Assembly (NCBI RefSeq): GCF_000245815.1
Contig: NZ_JH601103.1
Coordinates: 288,812-352,811 of the forward strand
Reading direction: 5' to 3'
DNA from: Dolosigranulum pigrum ATCC 51524
Lineage (GTDB): Bacteria > Bacillota > Bacilli > Lactobacillales > Carnobacteriaceae_A
Length of the DNA: 64,000 nucleotides
In this document: positions 18,071 through 26,431 of the stretch, in pieces
How positions within the stretch are numbered: position 1 is the stretch's first letter
Layout of the letters: each line of letters starts with the position of its first letter
Program-made: the position numbers and the translations under genes
The notes under the pieces: generated by a model
The model's database searches: none
What the model was told of the DNA's origin: nothing
The model's input: only the letters and a program-made list of their open reading frames with translations

Positions 18071-19549
18071 TTATTTTCCTCCTGTAGCTAATGTCATAAT
18101 TTTTTCTTCGTTAATATCTGTTCCTTCAACTATTCCTGCAATACGTCCTTCATGAACTACGCAAACTCGATTACTAATATTTATTACTTCCGGTAAATCA
18201 CTAGAAATCATAATAATACCTACACCACGTTCAGTTAATTCATTCATTAAATTATATATTTCGCGTTTTGCTCCTACATCAACACCTCGCGTTGGTTCAT
18301 CTAAAATAAGAATTCGCGTCCCTGAACCAATCCATTTAGCAAATACAACTTTTTGTTGATTACCTCCTGAAAGAGATTTAACAGGTAAGTAACGATTTTC
18401 TGTCTTGACAGTTAAACGCTTAATTAGTAAATCAACAAAATCCTCTTCTTCTCTTGTATTTATCCAACCATACTTTGAAAATTCCCCTAACGAAGTAAGT
18501 GCAATGTTATCTTTTACTGAAAAATCAAGAATTAAACCTTCTTCTTTTCTATTTTCCGTTAAAAATCCAATACCATAACTTTTAGCATTAGTTGGCGATG
18601 CTAAATTTACTTTTTTTCCTTCTAAATAAAAATTACCATCTTGAACAGTATCCATTCCAAAAATAGCTCTAGCTATTTCTGTCCTGCCTGCCCCCATTAA
18701 TCCTGAAAAACCTAATATTTCTCCTGAATGTAATTTGAAGGAAATATCTTTTATTTTATCTGTAGAAATATTGTCTAATTCAAGTAAAACATCATCCGTT
18801 CGATTATCTTGACTTGGATAAAAATCATCAATATCTCTACCCACCATTTGCTTAACAATTTCTTTCTCACTAGTATTCTCAATTAAATTAGTTTCTATAG
18901 ATAATCCATCTCGCATGACAGTTACTCTATCACATATTTCAAAAATTTCTTCCATACGATGTGATATATACACAATTGAAACGCCACTAGTTTTTAGTTT
19001 TCTTATAATCCGAAATAATACTTTTATTTCACTATCAGTTAATGCTGCTGTTGGTTCATCCATAATAATAACTTCTGCATTATTCATTAATGTTTTAGCA
19101 ATTTCAATTAACTGTTGTTCTCCAACACTCAAAGCTTTCATGGTCTTATCTAAAGGAATATTTACTTCAAGTTCACTTAGAATATTACTAGCTTTCTTTT
19201 TCATTTTTGCCATGTTGAGCCAAGAAAATTTTGATGTTAATTCCTTGCCCATGAACATATTATCGATAACTTTCATTTCTGGCCAAGTAATCATCTCCTG
19301 ATGAATAAAGCTAACACCATTATTTTCTGCTTCTTTTGGATTATCATAAATAATTTCAGACCCATTTATCTTAATTAGACCACTATCTTTTTCATGCAAT
19401 CCAGTTAAGATATTCATCAATGTTGATTTACCTGCACCATTCTCTCCCATTAAAGCATGAACTTCGCCTTCTTTTAGTTCAAAACTCACATCTTTTAATA
19501 CCTCATTAGAACCAAAACTTTTTTCAATATGTGTCATTTCGATATTCAT
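18071..19549 (-). CDS. rbsA: Ribose ABC transporter ATP-binding protein (two ABC domains)
   Basis: 492 residues with two tandem ABC domains. Domain 1: Walker A GENGAGKST near residue 35, signature SVGEQQ near 135, Walker B IIMDEPT near 158. Domain 2: signature SLSGGNQQK near 395 and ILILDEPTRGVDVGAK near 415; its Walker A region (GLMGAGRTEIA) is degenerate, as is normal for RbsA-type proteins. It powers RbsC from the cytoplasmic side. The start follows GAGGTG and lies 17 bp past the rbsD stop. Confidence 0.95.
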   Translation of the reverse strand: MNIEMTHIEKSFGSNEVLKDVSFELKEGEVHALMGENGAGKSTLMNILTGLHEKDSGLIKINGSEIIYDNPKEAENNGVSFIHQEMITWPEMKVIDNMFMGKELTSKFSWLNMAKMKKKASNILSELEVNIPLDKTMKALSVGEQQLIEIAKTLMNNAEVIIMDEPTAALTDSEIKVLFRIIRKLKTSGVSIVYISHRMEEIFEICDRVTVMRDGLSIETNLIENTSEKEIVKQMVGRDIDDFYPSQDNRTDDVLLELDNISTDKIKDISFKLHSGEILGFSGLMGAGRTEIARAIFGMDTVQDGNFYLEGKKVNLASPTNAKSYGIGFLTENRKEEGLILDFSVKDNIALTSLGEFSKYGWINTREEEDFVDLLIKRLTVKTENRYLPVKSLSGGNQQKVVFAKWIGSGTRILILDEPTRGVDVGAKREIYNLMNELTERGVGIIMISSDLPEVINISNRVCVVHEGRIAGIVEGTDINEEKIMTLATGGK

Positions 19550-19566
19550 TACTTCACCTCCTCTGA

Positions 19567-19956
19567 TTAGAAATTAACACCAGCCTGTAAAATCACATTA
19601 GCATATGGAGTGGCTTCCCCCGTTCTAATAATGGCTTTAGCTACATTTGATTGTTTTTTCAATTCTTCATGAGAGACATAATTAATATTATTGATACTAT
19701 TATTAATAATATTTTCTAACTGTTCATTATGTTCTGTTATTTCATTAGCAATGACAGCTTGCTCAACATACATATTTTCCAAAATAACTTCAAAAACCTC
19801 TGAAAAGCTAGGACTCCCTAATTTTAAAGCTAAGTCAATTTTTTTTACATGATCTGGTATTGGTAAACCACAATCTGCTATTATAATCTGATCAGTATGT
19901 CCAAGATCAGCTAATACTTTACTGATCGAACTATTTAAAATCCCATATTTTTTCAT
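19567..19956 (-). CDS. rbsD: D-ribose pyranase
   Basis: 129 residues, full length. The diagnostic start MKKYGILNSSISKVLADLGHTD and the IADCGLPIP segment (residues 26-34) include the conserved catalytic histidine near residue 20. RbsD converts beta-pyranose to beta-furanose ribose, which RbsK can phosphorylate. Its first 26 bases overlap the end of rbsK. Confidence 0.95.
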   Translation of the reverse strand: MKKYGILNSSISKVLADLGHTDQIIIADCGLPIPDHVKKIDLALKLGSPSFSEVFEVILENMYVEQAVIANEITEHNEQLENIINNSINNINYVSHEELKKQSNVAKAIIRTGEATPYANVILQAGVNF

Positions 19957-20839
19957 ACGTATTTCTCTCCTTCATTACACTTAAAGTAGGACTCCCCGTT
20001 TGTGCTCCAAGTTTTTCAATGGATATAGAGGCAGCCAAGTTAGCAAATTTTATAGCTTGTTCTAATGAAAAGTCATTAACTATTGCTATTGATAAAGCAC
20101 CATTAAATGTATCTCCTGCTCCAGTCGTATCAACAATCTCTTTTGGTTCAATTGGATCTACCTTTACTATACTGTTACCATTATGATATATCACACCTTC
20201 AGACCCTAAAGTAACTATTAGTTTATTCGGATATTCTTTAAGTACTGATTTAATATCTTTATTTGGAAAGAGAACTTCACATTCTGTTTCATTTGGAGTT
20301 AAATACGTTACTTGATCAATAAGTGCTCGGTCTATTTTTCTAGCTGGAGCTGGATTTAATAATATAGGGACTCCTGCTTTCTGACAGAGATTAATAACAT
20401 ATTCAACTGTTTTTTCTGGTATTTCATTCTGAATCACTATTAAATCTGATTCCAAGATAATTTTTTTTGAACTATGAATAATTTTTTCTGACACTTTATT
20501 ATTTGCACCAGGAATATAAATAATATTATTATCCTGCTCAGCTAATGTGATCAATGCAGAGCCTGAATTTATATCTGTAACCCGTTCCACATTGTCAGCA
20601 TTTACCCCATTTTCTGTTAGGTTGTTAATTAATGGCTCTGCAAATCGATCTGAGCCAACAGCTCCAATCATTGAAACAGTTCCACCTAGTTTTGATATAG
20701 CAATTGCTTGATTAGCCCCTTTCCCGCCAAATCCAGTGTCAAATGAAAAGCCAGTTATCGTTTCCCCTTTTTGTGGAAACCTCGGCGCTGTTGCAAAAAA
20801 ATCCGTTGAAATACTTCCAATTACAGTAATTCTCTTCAT
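19931..20839 (-). CDS. rbsK: Ribokinase
   Basis: 302 residues from ATG 20839, which has AGGGAG 8 bases upstream; a GTG three codons earlier is too close to that site. PfkB-family motifs: GGKGANQA near residue 40, NPAPAR near 185, and the catalytic DTTGAGDTFNGAL near 245 with the aspartate base in GAGD. It phosphorylates D-ribose to ribose 5-phosphate. It begins 5 bp after the rbsR stop and overlaps rbsD. Confidence 0.95.
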   Translation of the reverse strand: MKRITVIGSISTDFFATAPRFPQKGETITGFSFDTGFGGKGANQAIAISKLGGTVSMIGAVGSDRFAEPLINNLTENGVNADNVERVTDINSGSALITLAEQDNNIIYIPGANNKVSEKIIHSSKKIILESDLIVIQNEIPEKTVEYVINLCQKAGVPILLNPAPARKIDRALIDQVTYLTPNETECEVLFPNKDIKSVLKEYPNKLIVTLGSEGVIYHNGNSIVKVDPIEPKEIVDTTGAGDTFNGALSIAIVNDFSLEQAIKFANLAASISIEKLGAQTGSPTLSVMKERNTYEKIWDFK

Positions 20840-20844
20840 AAATA

Positions 20845-21804
20845 TCACTCCCTAATTGATTCTCGTTTAATTAATTTTGGTTTTAATTTAATATTTTGAC
20901 TAACAATATTTTTATTTTCAATTATTTTTATAAGCATCTCAGCTGCTGATTTTCCAATTTTTTCTGCTGGCTGTGCTACTGTAGTAAGTCCTGGTGATGT
21001 ATACTCTCCGAATGATATTCCGTCATAACCAACAACCTGAATATCATTGGGTACTTTTTTATCTCTATTTTGAATCTCTTTCAAAATTGAAAGAGCAAAA
21101 ATATCATTAGATGATATAATTGTATCAGCCTGTGGAAACTTATCTAACACTTCTTTAGCTATTATATTAGCTTTTTCAGGACTATGAGTATGAGTTTCGA
21201 AAATATAAACTTCTTTATCACGAAGAACCTCCAAAGCTCCGTTAAGTCTTTCTTTTGAACTAGGTAACTTATCTGGTCCTTTTAAAATAACTACTCTATG
21301 CGCAGAATTTTTTACACTTTTAGCAGCAATTTTTCCACCGTAGTAATCATCATTTAACACGCTATATACTTTATTCTCAAAAATTCTATCTAAATAAACT
21401 CTTGGTATATCTTTCCCTATTTTCTTATTGACACCAGTAGCTATTAATAAGCCACTTATATTGTACTGTAGGAAGTATTGAAGATACTGTTCTTCTTTTT
21501 TAATATTTTCTGATATATCACCAACTATAAGCATGTATCCATGTAAAGATAGGAATTCTTCTGCACCCTTAACAATCATATTAAAATATGGATTAGTAAC
21601 ATCTGGAATGAGCATTCCAATCATTCTCGATGTTTTCTTATATAATGATCTGGCAACTTCATTCGGTACATAATTCAATTTTTGTATAGCTTCGTTAATA
21701 CTATGTTGCGCTTCTTTACTTACATAACCACTATTATTTATTGATCTAGAAACTGTGGCAACAGAAACATTTGCTTCATTTGCTACATCCTTCATCGTAA
21801 CCAT
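20845..21804 (-). CDS. rbsR: LacI-family ribose operon repressor
   Basis: 319 residues. N-terminal LacI helix-turn-helix TMKDVANEANVSVATVSRSIN (residues 3-23), hinge helix PNEVARSLYKK near 51, then a periplasmic-binding-protein-like effector domain. First gene of the rbs operon; a near-palindrome of LacI type covers its own transcription start, so autoregulation with ribose as inducer is the likely mode (inference from family and position). GAGGTGA lies 7 bases before the ATG. Confidence 0.93.
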   Translation of the reverse strand: MVTMKDVANEANVSVATVSRSINNSGYVSKEAQHSINEAIQKLNYVPNEVARSLYKKTSRMIGMLIPDVTNPYFNMIVKGAEEFLSLHGYMLIVGDISENIKKEEQYLQYFLQYNISGLLIATGVNKKIGKDIPRVYLDRIFENKVYSVLNDDYYGGKIAAKSVKNSAHRVVILKGPDKLPSSKERLNGALEVLRDKEVYIFETHTHSPEKANIIAKEVLDKFPQADTIISSNDIFALSILKEIQNRDKKVPNDIQVVGYDGISFGEYTSPGLTTVAQPAEKIGKSAAEMLIKIIENKNIVSQNIKLKPKLIKRESIRE

Positions 21805-21820
21805 CTTATCTTCACCTCAA

Positions 21821-21838
21821 TGTGTAACCGGTATCACA
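21821..21838. promoter_or_regulatory. LacI-type operator of the rbs operon
   Basis: TGTGTAACCGGTATCACA is an 18-bp near-palindrome (7 of 9 pairs) with the central CCGG common in RbsR/LacI-family operators. It lies across the expected transcription start, about 7 bp from the -10. Confidence 0.65.
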
Positions 21839-21843
21839 CTTTA

Positions 21844-21871
21844 ATAATATCATACGCTTTCATTTTGTCAA
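21844..21871 (-). promoter_or_regulatory. rbs operon promoter
   Basis: Minus strand consensus TTGACA (21871-21866), 16-bp spacer, TATTAT (21849-21844), with an extended TGA before the -10. One of the best promoters in the window. Confidence 0.8.
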
Positions 21872-21936
21872 GTGTTATTTACAAAATATTTGATTTTTAT
21901 AGAATAACCCGCTTCATTCGACTAACAAGACACCCA

Positions 21937-21972
21937 AAAAACGCCCAACCCGTAAATGAGTTGGACGTTTTT
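21937..21972 (-). terminator. Terminator after rpsI
   Basis: Stem ACGCCCAAC (21941-21949) / GTTGGACGT (21960-21968) with one mismatch, extended by A/T pairs to a T-run on the minus strand, 20 bp past the rpsI stop. Confidence 0.85.
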
Positions 21973-21990
21973 GTAATATATAATTGTAAA

Positions 21991-22383
21991 TTAACGTTTT
22001 GAGAATTGTGGTGATTTACGCGCTTTTTTGCGACCTGGTTTCATACGTTCCTTCATACGTGAGTCACGTGTGAGGAGACCAGCTGCTTTAAGTGGTCCGC
22101 GGAAGTCTGGGTCTACTTCGAGAAGTGCACGAGCAATTCCGTGACGAACTGCACCTGCTTGTCCTGCGTAGCCGCCTCCTTGAACTTTTACGCGAACGTC
22201 ATAACTACCTTTTGTGTCTGTTGTTTCGAATGGTTGGTTAACAATCAGACGGTGGTGGTCATAGTTCAAGTATTCATTGATATCTTTGCCATTAATTGTG
22301 ATCGCACCAGAACCTGGCTCTAGAATAACACGAGCTGTTGAGTTCTTACGACGACCTGTTCCAAAATATTGTACTTTAGCCAA
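21991..22383 (-). CDS. rpsI: Ribosomal protein S9 (uS9)
   Basis: 130 residues, complete. It begins AKVQYFGTGRRKNSTARV and ends in the basic tail KARKSPQFSKR that reaches the ribosomal P site. It lies 13 bp downstream of rplM, the universal L13-S9 pair, and the unit ends at the hairpin at 21937-21972. Confidence 0.98.
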   Translation of the reverse strand: MAKVQYFGTGRRKNSTARVILEPGSGAITINGKDINEYLNYDHHRLIVNQPFETTDTKGSYDVRVKVQGGGYAGQAGAVRHGIARALLEVDPDFRGPLKAAGLLTRDSRMKERMKPGRKKARKSPQFSKR

Positions 22384-22396
22384 TGAAATTCCCTCC

Positions 22397-22840
22397 TTAG
22401 ATTAAGTTTTTAATGTCGAGTTCTTGTGGCTGTTGTGCTTGCTGCTTGTGTTCACCATCAGCGTAAACGAATAATTTTTTCGCTTGTTTACGTCCTAATG
22501 GTCCACTTGGTAGCATTCCTTTAATTGATAATTCAACCAAGCGTTCAGGTTTGCGCTCACGCAATTCACCTGCTGAAATTTGTTTTAAACCACCAGGATA
22601 TCCTGTGTGACGTGAGTAAATCTTGTCACTTGCTTTTTTACCTGTTAATTTCACGTTGCTTGCGTTTAAGATAATAACGTAATCACCTGTATCAACGTGA
22701 GGTGTGTAAGTTGGTTTGTGTTTTCCGCGTAAAATTTTAGCAACCGCAGCTGACAAACGACCTAATGGAATATCCGTCGCGTCAACTACATGCCACTTAC
22801 GCTCGATATCGCTCTCTTTTGCCATATAAGTTGTGCGCAT
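22397..22840 (-). CDS. rplM: Ribosomal protein L13 (uL13)
   Basis: 147 residues from ATG 22840, picked because the family starts MRTTYMAK and GGAGGAAA lies 8 bases upstream; an in-frame ATG five codons earlier would overlap that site. ERKWHVVDATDIPLGRL and the HKPTYTPHVDTGDYVIILNA core are typical. Large-subunit assembly protein. In most Firmicutes truA lies directly upstream; here truA is 29 kb away and rplM has its own promoter and leader. Confidence 0.98.
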   Translation of the reverse strand: MRTTYMAKESDIERKWHVVDATDIPLGRLSAAVAKILRGKHKPTYTPHVDTGDYVIILNASNVKLTGKKASDKIYSRHTGYPGGLKQISAGELRERKPERLVELSIKGMLPSGPLGRKQAKKLFVYADGEHKQQAQQPQELDIKNLI

Positions 22841-23008
22841 GTTTGTTTCCTCCAATTATAATTAGTTTATTCAGTCTAAATCTGTTATTCAGCTTTTCGT
22901 AACTCTGTCCCACCAGAATTAAAAAAAGATCATCATTAAATATTAGCCGTCATTGTTTACAATAGCATAATAAGTTCCGGGGCTTACCATGTGGGGTAAA
23001 CAATACCA
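22841..23008 (-). promoter_or_regulatory. Probable L13 leader RNA (autoregulatory)
   Basis: About 168 nt of untranslated leader precede rplM. Near its 5' end ATTGTTTAC (minus strand from 23004) pairs with GTAAACAAT (22960-22952), enclosing a CCCC...GGGG-rich internal part; an A/T-rich region runs to the Shine-Dalgarno sequence. Low-GC Gram-positives carry a structured L13 leader at this place. The match to that family is from context and the stem only. Confidence 0.55.
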
Positions 23009-23014
23009 TTTACT

Positions 23015-23043
23015 ATCTTACCAAGTCTATCCCTTGATGTCAA
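23015..23043 (-). promoter_or_regulatory. rplM promoter
   Basis: Minus strand TTGACA (23043-23038), 17-bp spacer, TAAGAT (23020-23015) with an extended TG. It supports rplM-rpsI being an independent unit here. Confidence 0.7.
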
Positions 23044-23203
23044 GGAGTTAAAGAGAAGTTTTTAGCCAGAATTTTGATGCGTTTCAAAAATACATTTTTG
23101 AATATAAAAATGGGGGTTTCATATCAAATTCATGTCATAATCATCTTTTTTTCTCTTAAAATGCGTAAAAATTATCGCTGTGCTATATTGCTAAGAAAAA
23201 ATT

Positions 23204-23212
23204 TGATACAAT
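23204..23212 (+). promoter_or_regulatory. Possible extended -10 promoter of the OYE-metQ unit
   Basis: TGATACAAT at 23204-23212, 45 bp upstream of the OYE start codon, with no convincing -35. The rest of 23044-23203 shows no other signal. Confidence 0.4.
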
Positions 23213-23256
23213 AATGGTTGTGATCACATAGATTGATAGATTAGGAAGGAGCATTT

Positions 23257-24453
23257 ATGACTCACACGACTTATTCTAAGCTGTTTAAACCGGTAACTTT
23301 ACCAAACGGAATCGTTCTACCTAACCGTTTCTGTATGTGTCCGGTCACCACCAATTCCTCGACGCGAGAAGGATTCGTCACACAAGAAGATATTGATTAT
23401 GCTCGACGCCGTAGTCACTCAGCTCCACTTCAAGTAACGAGTGCGGCTTATATCGAGCCTTATGGTCAACTGTTCGAGTATTCATTTAGTATTGATGATG
23501 ATCGCTCAATCCCAGGCCTAACGAAATTGGCTGAAGCAATGCAACAAGATGGGGCTCACGGTATCATCCAACTTGCACATGCGGGCCGATTCTCTACTCA
23601 AGCAATCAAAGATTATGGAGTCTCTTATGGGCCAAGTGCAATGGAGTTGAAGACACCGATTCCTCACCAAGTAATTGCAATGAGTGAACGGAAGATTAGA
23701 CATGTCATCCAAGCTTACGGTGACGCTACAAGACGCGCAATCAAGGCTGGCTTTAGCGGGGTTGAGATTTCGATGGCCCAGCGATTGTTACCCCAAACAT
23801 TCTTCTCCACCTTCTCCAACAAGCGTGATGATCAATATGGCGCGGATTCGTTGGAAAACCGTGCTCGGTTAACACTGGAAATCTTTGAAGAAGTCCAGCG
23901 CGTTATCGATGAAGAAGCCCCTGATAACTTTATTTTAGGCTTCCGCGGCACCCCTGAGGAAACACGGGGAGATGAAGTAGGCTACAGCATTCAAGAATAC
24001 TTAACTCTATTGGATTGGGTCTTAGAGATAGCTAATGTCCAATACTTTGCGGTCGCTAGCTGGGGCAAAAATATTTATCTCAATAAAGTTCGATCTCAAG
24101 GAAACTATCACGGCCAATACATCAATGAAGTTGTGCAACATCACTTATCAGGGCGTACAGTTACTATGGCGACAGGTGGTATTAATTCACCAGACAAAGC
24201 ACTCGAAGCGCTCGAGCACGGCGATATGGTTGGTCTCTCTAGCGTATTCGTTACTGAGCCCGATTTTGTCACAAAAATTGAAGACGGACGAGCAGAAGAC
24301 ATTGACTTAGGAATTGACTTAGATAACATCGATGAATTAGCGATCCCTCAAGCCGCCTTCAAAGACTTAATTAAATTAATGGATCTCGGACAATCCCTGT
24401 CTAAAGACACAACATCCACCCTAAAAGAACTCGAAAAAAATTATACACAATAA
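23257..24453 (+). CDS. Old-Yellow-Enzyme-like NADH-dependent flavin oxidoreductase, atypical active site
   Basis: 398 residues with the OYE TIM-barrel fold: LFKPVTLPNGIVLPNRF at the N terminus, GIIQLAHAGR near residue 106, GVEISMAQRLLPQTFFS near 166, NKRDDQYGADSLENRARL near 187, and MATGGI near 305. In standard OYE enzymes the 166 segment carries the His-His or His-Asn pair that binds the carbonyl substrate (GVEIHGAHG); here Ser and Gln occupy those places. Such atypical OYEs are reported with extended SirTM operons, whose other genes lie at 47480-51568. Start has GGAAGGAG upstream. First gene of an operon with two metQ-like genes. Confidence 0.85.
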   Translation: MTHTTYSKLFKPVTLPNGIVLPNRFCMCPVTTNSSTREGFVTQEDIDYARRRSHSAPLQVTSAAYIEPYGQLFEYSFSIDDDRSIPGLTKLAEAMQQDGAHGIIQLAHAGRFSTQAIKDYGVSYGPSAMELKTPIPHQVIAMSERKIRHVIQAYGDATRRAIKAGFSGVEISMAQRLLPQTFFSTFSNKRDDQYGADSLENRARLTLEIFEEVQRVIDEEAPDNFILGFRGTPEETRGDEVGYSIQEYLTLLDWVLEIANVQYFAVASWGKNIYLNKVRSQGNYHGQYINEVVQHHLSGRTVTMATGGINSPDKALEALEHGDMVGLSSVFVTEPDFVTKIEDGRAEDIDLGIDLDNIDELAIPQAAFKDLIKLMDLGQSLSKDTTSTLKELEKNYTQ

Positions 24454-24468
24454 AGGAGATATTTTTTA

Positions 24469-25419
24469 ATGAAACATATGAAAACATTACTTAAAGCAAG
24501 TCTACTATTCTTAGTAGCATTTATTATGGTTGCTTGCACGAGCCAAGATGCTGGATCTAAAGATACGGATACAACTACCCAAGATGATACCGCACAAGAA
24601 ACAACGACAGATAGTGGAGAACCCACTGTTATTAAAGTCGGCATGGCTAATGAACTTACTAAAGCAACTTGGGATGACGTTGGTAAACGTTTATTAGAAA
24701 AAGAAAATATTAAGGTAGAAACTCAAGTCTTCAGTGATTTTAGTACACCCAACCGTGCACTTAGTGATGGGGATATTGATCTAAATGCTTACCAATACAT
24801 TTCATTCTTGGCCCAATACAACCAAGATGCCGATACTGAATTACGTCCAATTGGTTATGCTTACTTGCCACCACTAGCTATGTTTGCTAAAGAGGGGATT
24901 GAATCAATTGATGATATTCCTGAAGGGGCTAAAATTTCATTCACAGAAGATCCGACGAACACCGATAATACCTTGCTTCAATTAGAGAAAATGGGCTTAA
25001 TCGAAGTAGAACACAAACCGGGTGAACGTCTAACAATTGATGATGTCACAGAAAACCCTAAAAATCTTGAATTTGTTCCACTAGCAAGTCCAGAAGTTGT
25101 ACGTTCATTGCTAACTGGTGATGTGGACTTAATGATTACTGGATTATCTATGTCAACAGATGGTGGGCTAGATCCAGAAGATGCTCTCTATATTGAAGAT
25201 CCAGCTGATACACCTTACTACTACAAAGTTATGATTGTCTCCCAAGAAGATCGTGTCGATGATGAAATCCTTCAAAAAGCGGTAGCAGAATTCCAGAGCG
25301 AAGAAACACGACAATTCGTGGAAGAAAACTTCGGCCAATCCTACTTGCCAGCTTGGACAGAAGGAGAAACACCGCTAGAAGACTATGACAAATATGTTGA
25401 AGAGTTTATGAAGCACTAA
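24469..25419 (+). CDS. MetQ/NlpA-family substrate-binding lipoprotein, copy 1
   Basis: 316 residues. Signal peptide with lipobox MVAC (Cys 23), a Thr/Asp-rich linker (about 25-50), then the NlpA domain: TVIKVGMANELTKATWDDVG, DIDLNAYQYISFLAQYN near residue 105, and EDPTNTDNTLLQL near 165. The family captures L- or D-methionine or related compounds for MetNI, but no MetN or MetI is in this window. AAGGAG lies just after the OYE stop, 10 bases before the ATG, so it is translated from the OYE transcript. Confidence 0.88.
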   Translation: MKHMKTLLKASLLFLVAFIMVACTSQDAGSKDTDTTTQDDTAQETTTDSGEPTVIKVGMANELTKATWDDVGKRLLEKENIKVETQVFSDFSTPNRALSDGDIDLNAYQYISFLAQYNQDADTELRPIGYAYLPPLAMFAKEGIESIDDIPEGAKISFTEDPTNTDNTLLQLEKMGLIEVEHKPGERLTIDDVTENPKNLEFVPLASPEVVRSLLTGDVDLMITGLSMSTDGGLDPEDALYIEDPADTPYYYKVMIVSQEDRVDDEILQKAVAEFQSEETRQFVEENFGQSYLPAWTEGETPLEDYDKYVEEFMKH

Positions 25420-25441
25420 CAATTAGTTAAAGGAGAATTCA

Positions 25442-26371
25442 ATGAAACAATTGAAAGTTTTTTTCAGAGCATCACTGCTACTGTTAGTATCGTTTGTCAT
25501 CGTAGCGTGTGGAAACCAAAACTCTAATAATGCATCCACAACTGACCAAGATGTTGTAACTAATGATGAGGAGCCAACTGTTGTCAAAGTCGGTATGGGA
25601 ACTGAAGATGGTCGCATCATGTGGGAAGAAATTGGAGAACGTCTATTAGAGCACGAAAATATTGAAATAGAGCCTGTTGTTATTAATGACTTTTATCAAC
25701 TCAATCGTGCACTAAGTGACGGAGATATTGATATGAATCTTTATCAATATATATCTTTCCTTGCTCAGTACAACGAAGATGCTGGAACAGAATTACGTCC
25801 AATTGGGTATGGTTCTATTCCACCGATTGCTATTTTTGCTAACGAGTCTATTGAGTCTATTGATGACATTCCAGATGGTGCTCGTGTATCATTTACCGAT
25901 GACCCGGTTAATATTGACAATTCATTAATCCAACTAAAAACAGCTGGCTTAATTGAAGTCGAAGAAGTTGAAGGGGAACGTCTAAGTATTGACAAAATCA
26001 CTAATAATCCTAAGAACTTAGAATTCATTCCACTTGAAGGCCCTGAAGTTGCTCGTTCATTAGCAACAGGTGATGTGGACGTAATGATTACCGGTCTTTC
26101 GATGGCTAATGATGCTGGATTCAAACCAGAAGATGCACTCTATATTGAAGATACTGACAAAACACCTTATTACTACCAAGTTATGATGGTTACGAATAAA
26201 GACCGGGTAGATGATGAAGTGCTCAAAACAGTTGTTGACTACTATCAATCAGAAGAAACTGTGAAATCCGAAAAAGCTCGTCGTGGTGATGCATATGTTC
26301 CCGCATGGCACGAAGGAGAAACACCGCTAGAAGACTATGACAAATACGTCAGAGACTTTATGAACAAATAA
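25442..26371 (+). CDS. MetQ/NlpA-family substrate-binding lipoprotein, copy 2
   Basis: 309 residues, clearly a tandem duplicate of the preceding gene: identical lipobox position (Cys 23), the same domain layout and shared blocks such as YQYISFLAQYN and EGETPLEDYDKYV at the C terminus. It differs most in the linker and in the ligand-facing first strand (GMGTEDGRIMWEEIG), suggesting a changed specificity. The gap to copy 1 is 22 bp. A terminator follows at 26382. Confidence 0.88.
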   Translation: MKQLKVFFRASLLLLVSFVIVACGNQNSNNASTTDQDVVTNDEEPTVVKVGMGTEDGRIMWEEIGERLLEHENIEIEPVVINDFYQLNRALSDGDIDMNLYQYISFLAQYNEDAGTELRPIGYGSIPPIAIFANESIESIDDIPDGARVSFTDDPVNIDNSLIQLKTAGLIEVEEVEGERLSIDKITNNPKNLEFIPLEGPEVARSLATGDVDVMITGLSMANDAGFKPEDALYIEDTDKTPYYYQVMMVTNKDRVDDEVLKTVVDYYQSEETVKSEKARRGDAYVPAWHEGETPLEDYDKYVRDFMNK

Positions 26372-26381
26372 AATGACTTAT

Positions 26382-26409
26382 AAAACAGCTATCAAAGGAT
26401 AGCTGTTTT
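26382..26409 (+). terminator. Terminator after the metQ pair
   Basis: Perfect 12-bp stem AAAACAGCTATC / GATAGCTGTTTT with a 4-base loop, followed by further T on the plus strand. It separates the metQ pair from the M20 gene, which must be read through to or have its own promoter. Confidence 0.85.
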
Positions 26410-26431
26410 TACTTAATTAGGAGGGAATAAT

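Noticed and set aside
21850..21865. Possible cre site (ATGAAAGCGTATGATA) inside the rbs promoter spacer
   Set aside because: Three mismatches, including the invariant CA half, so I did not list it as a site.
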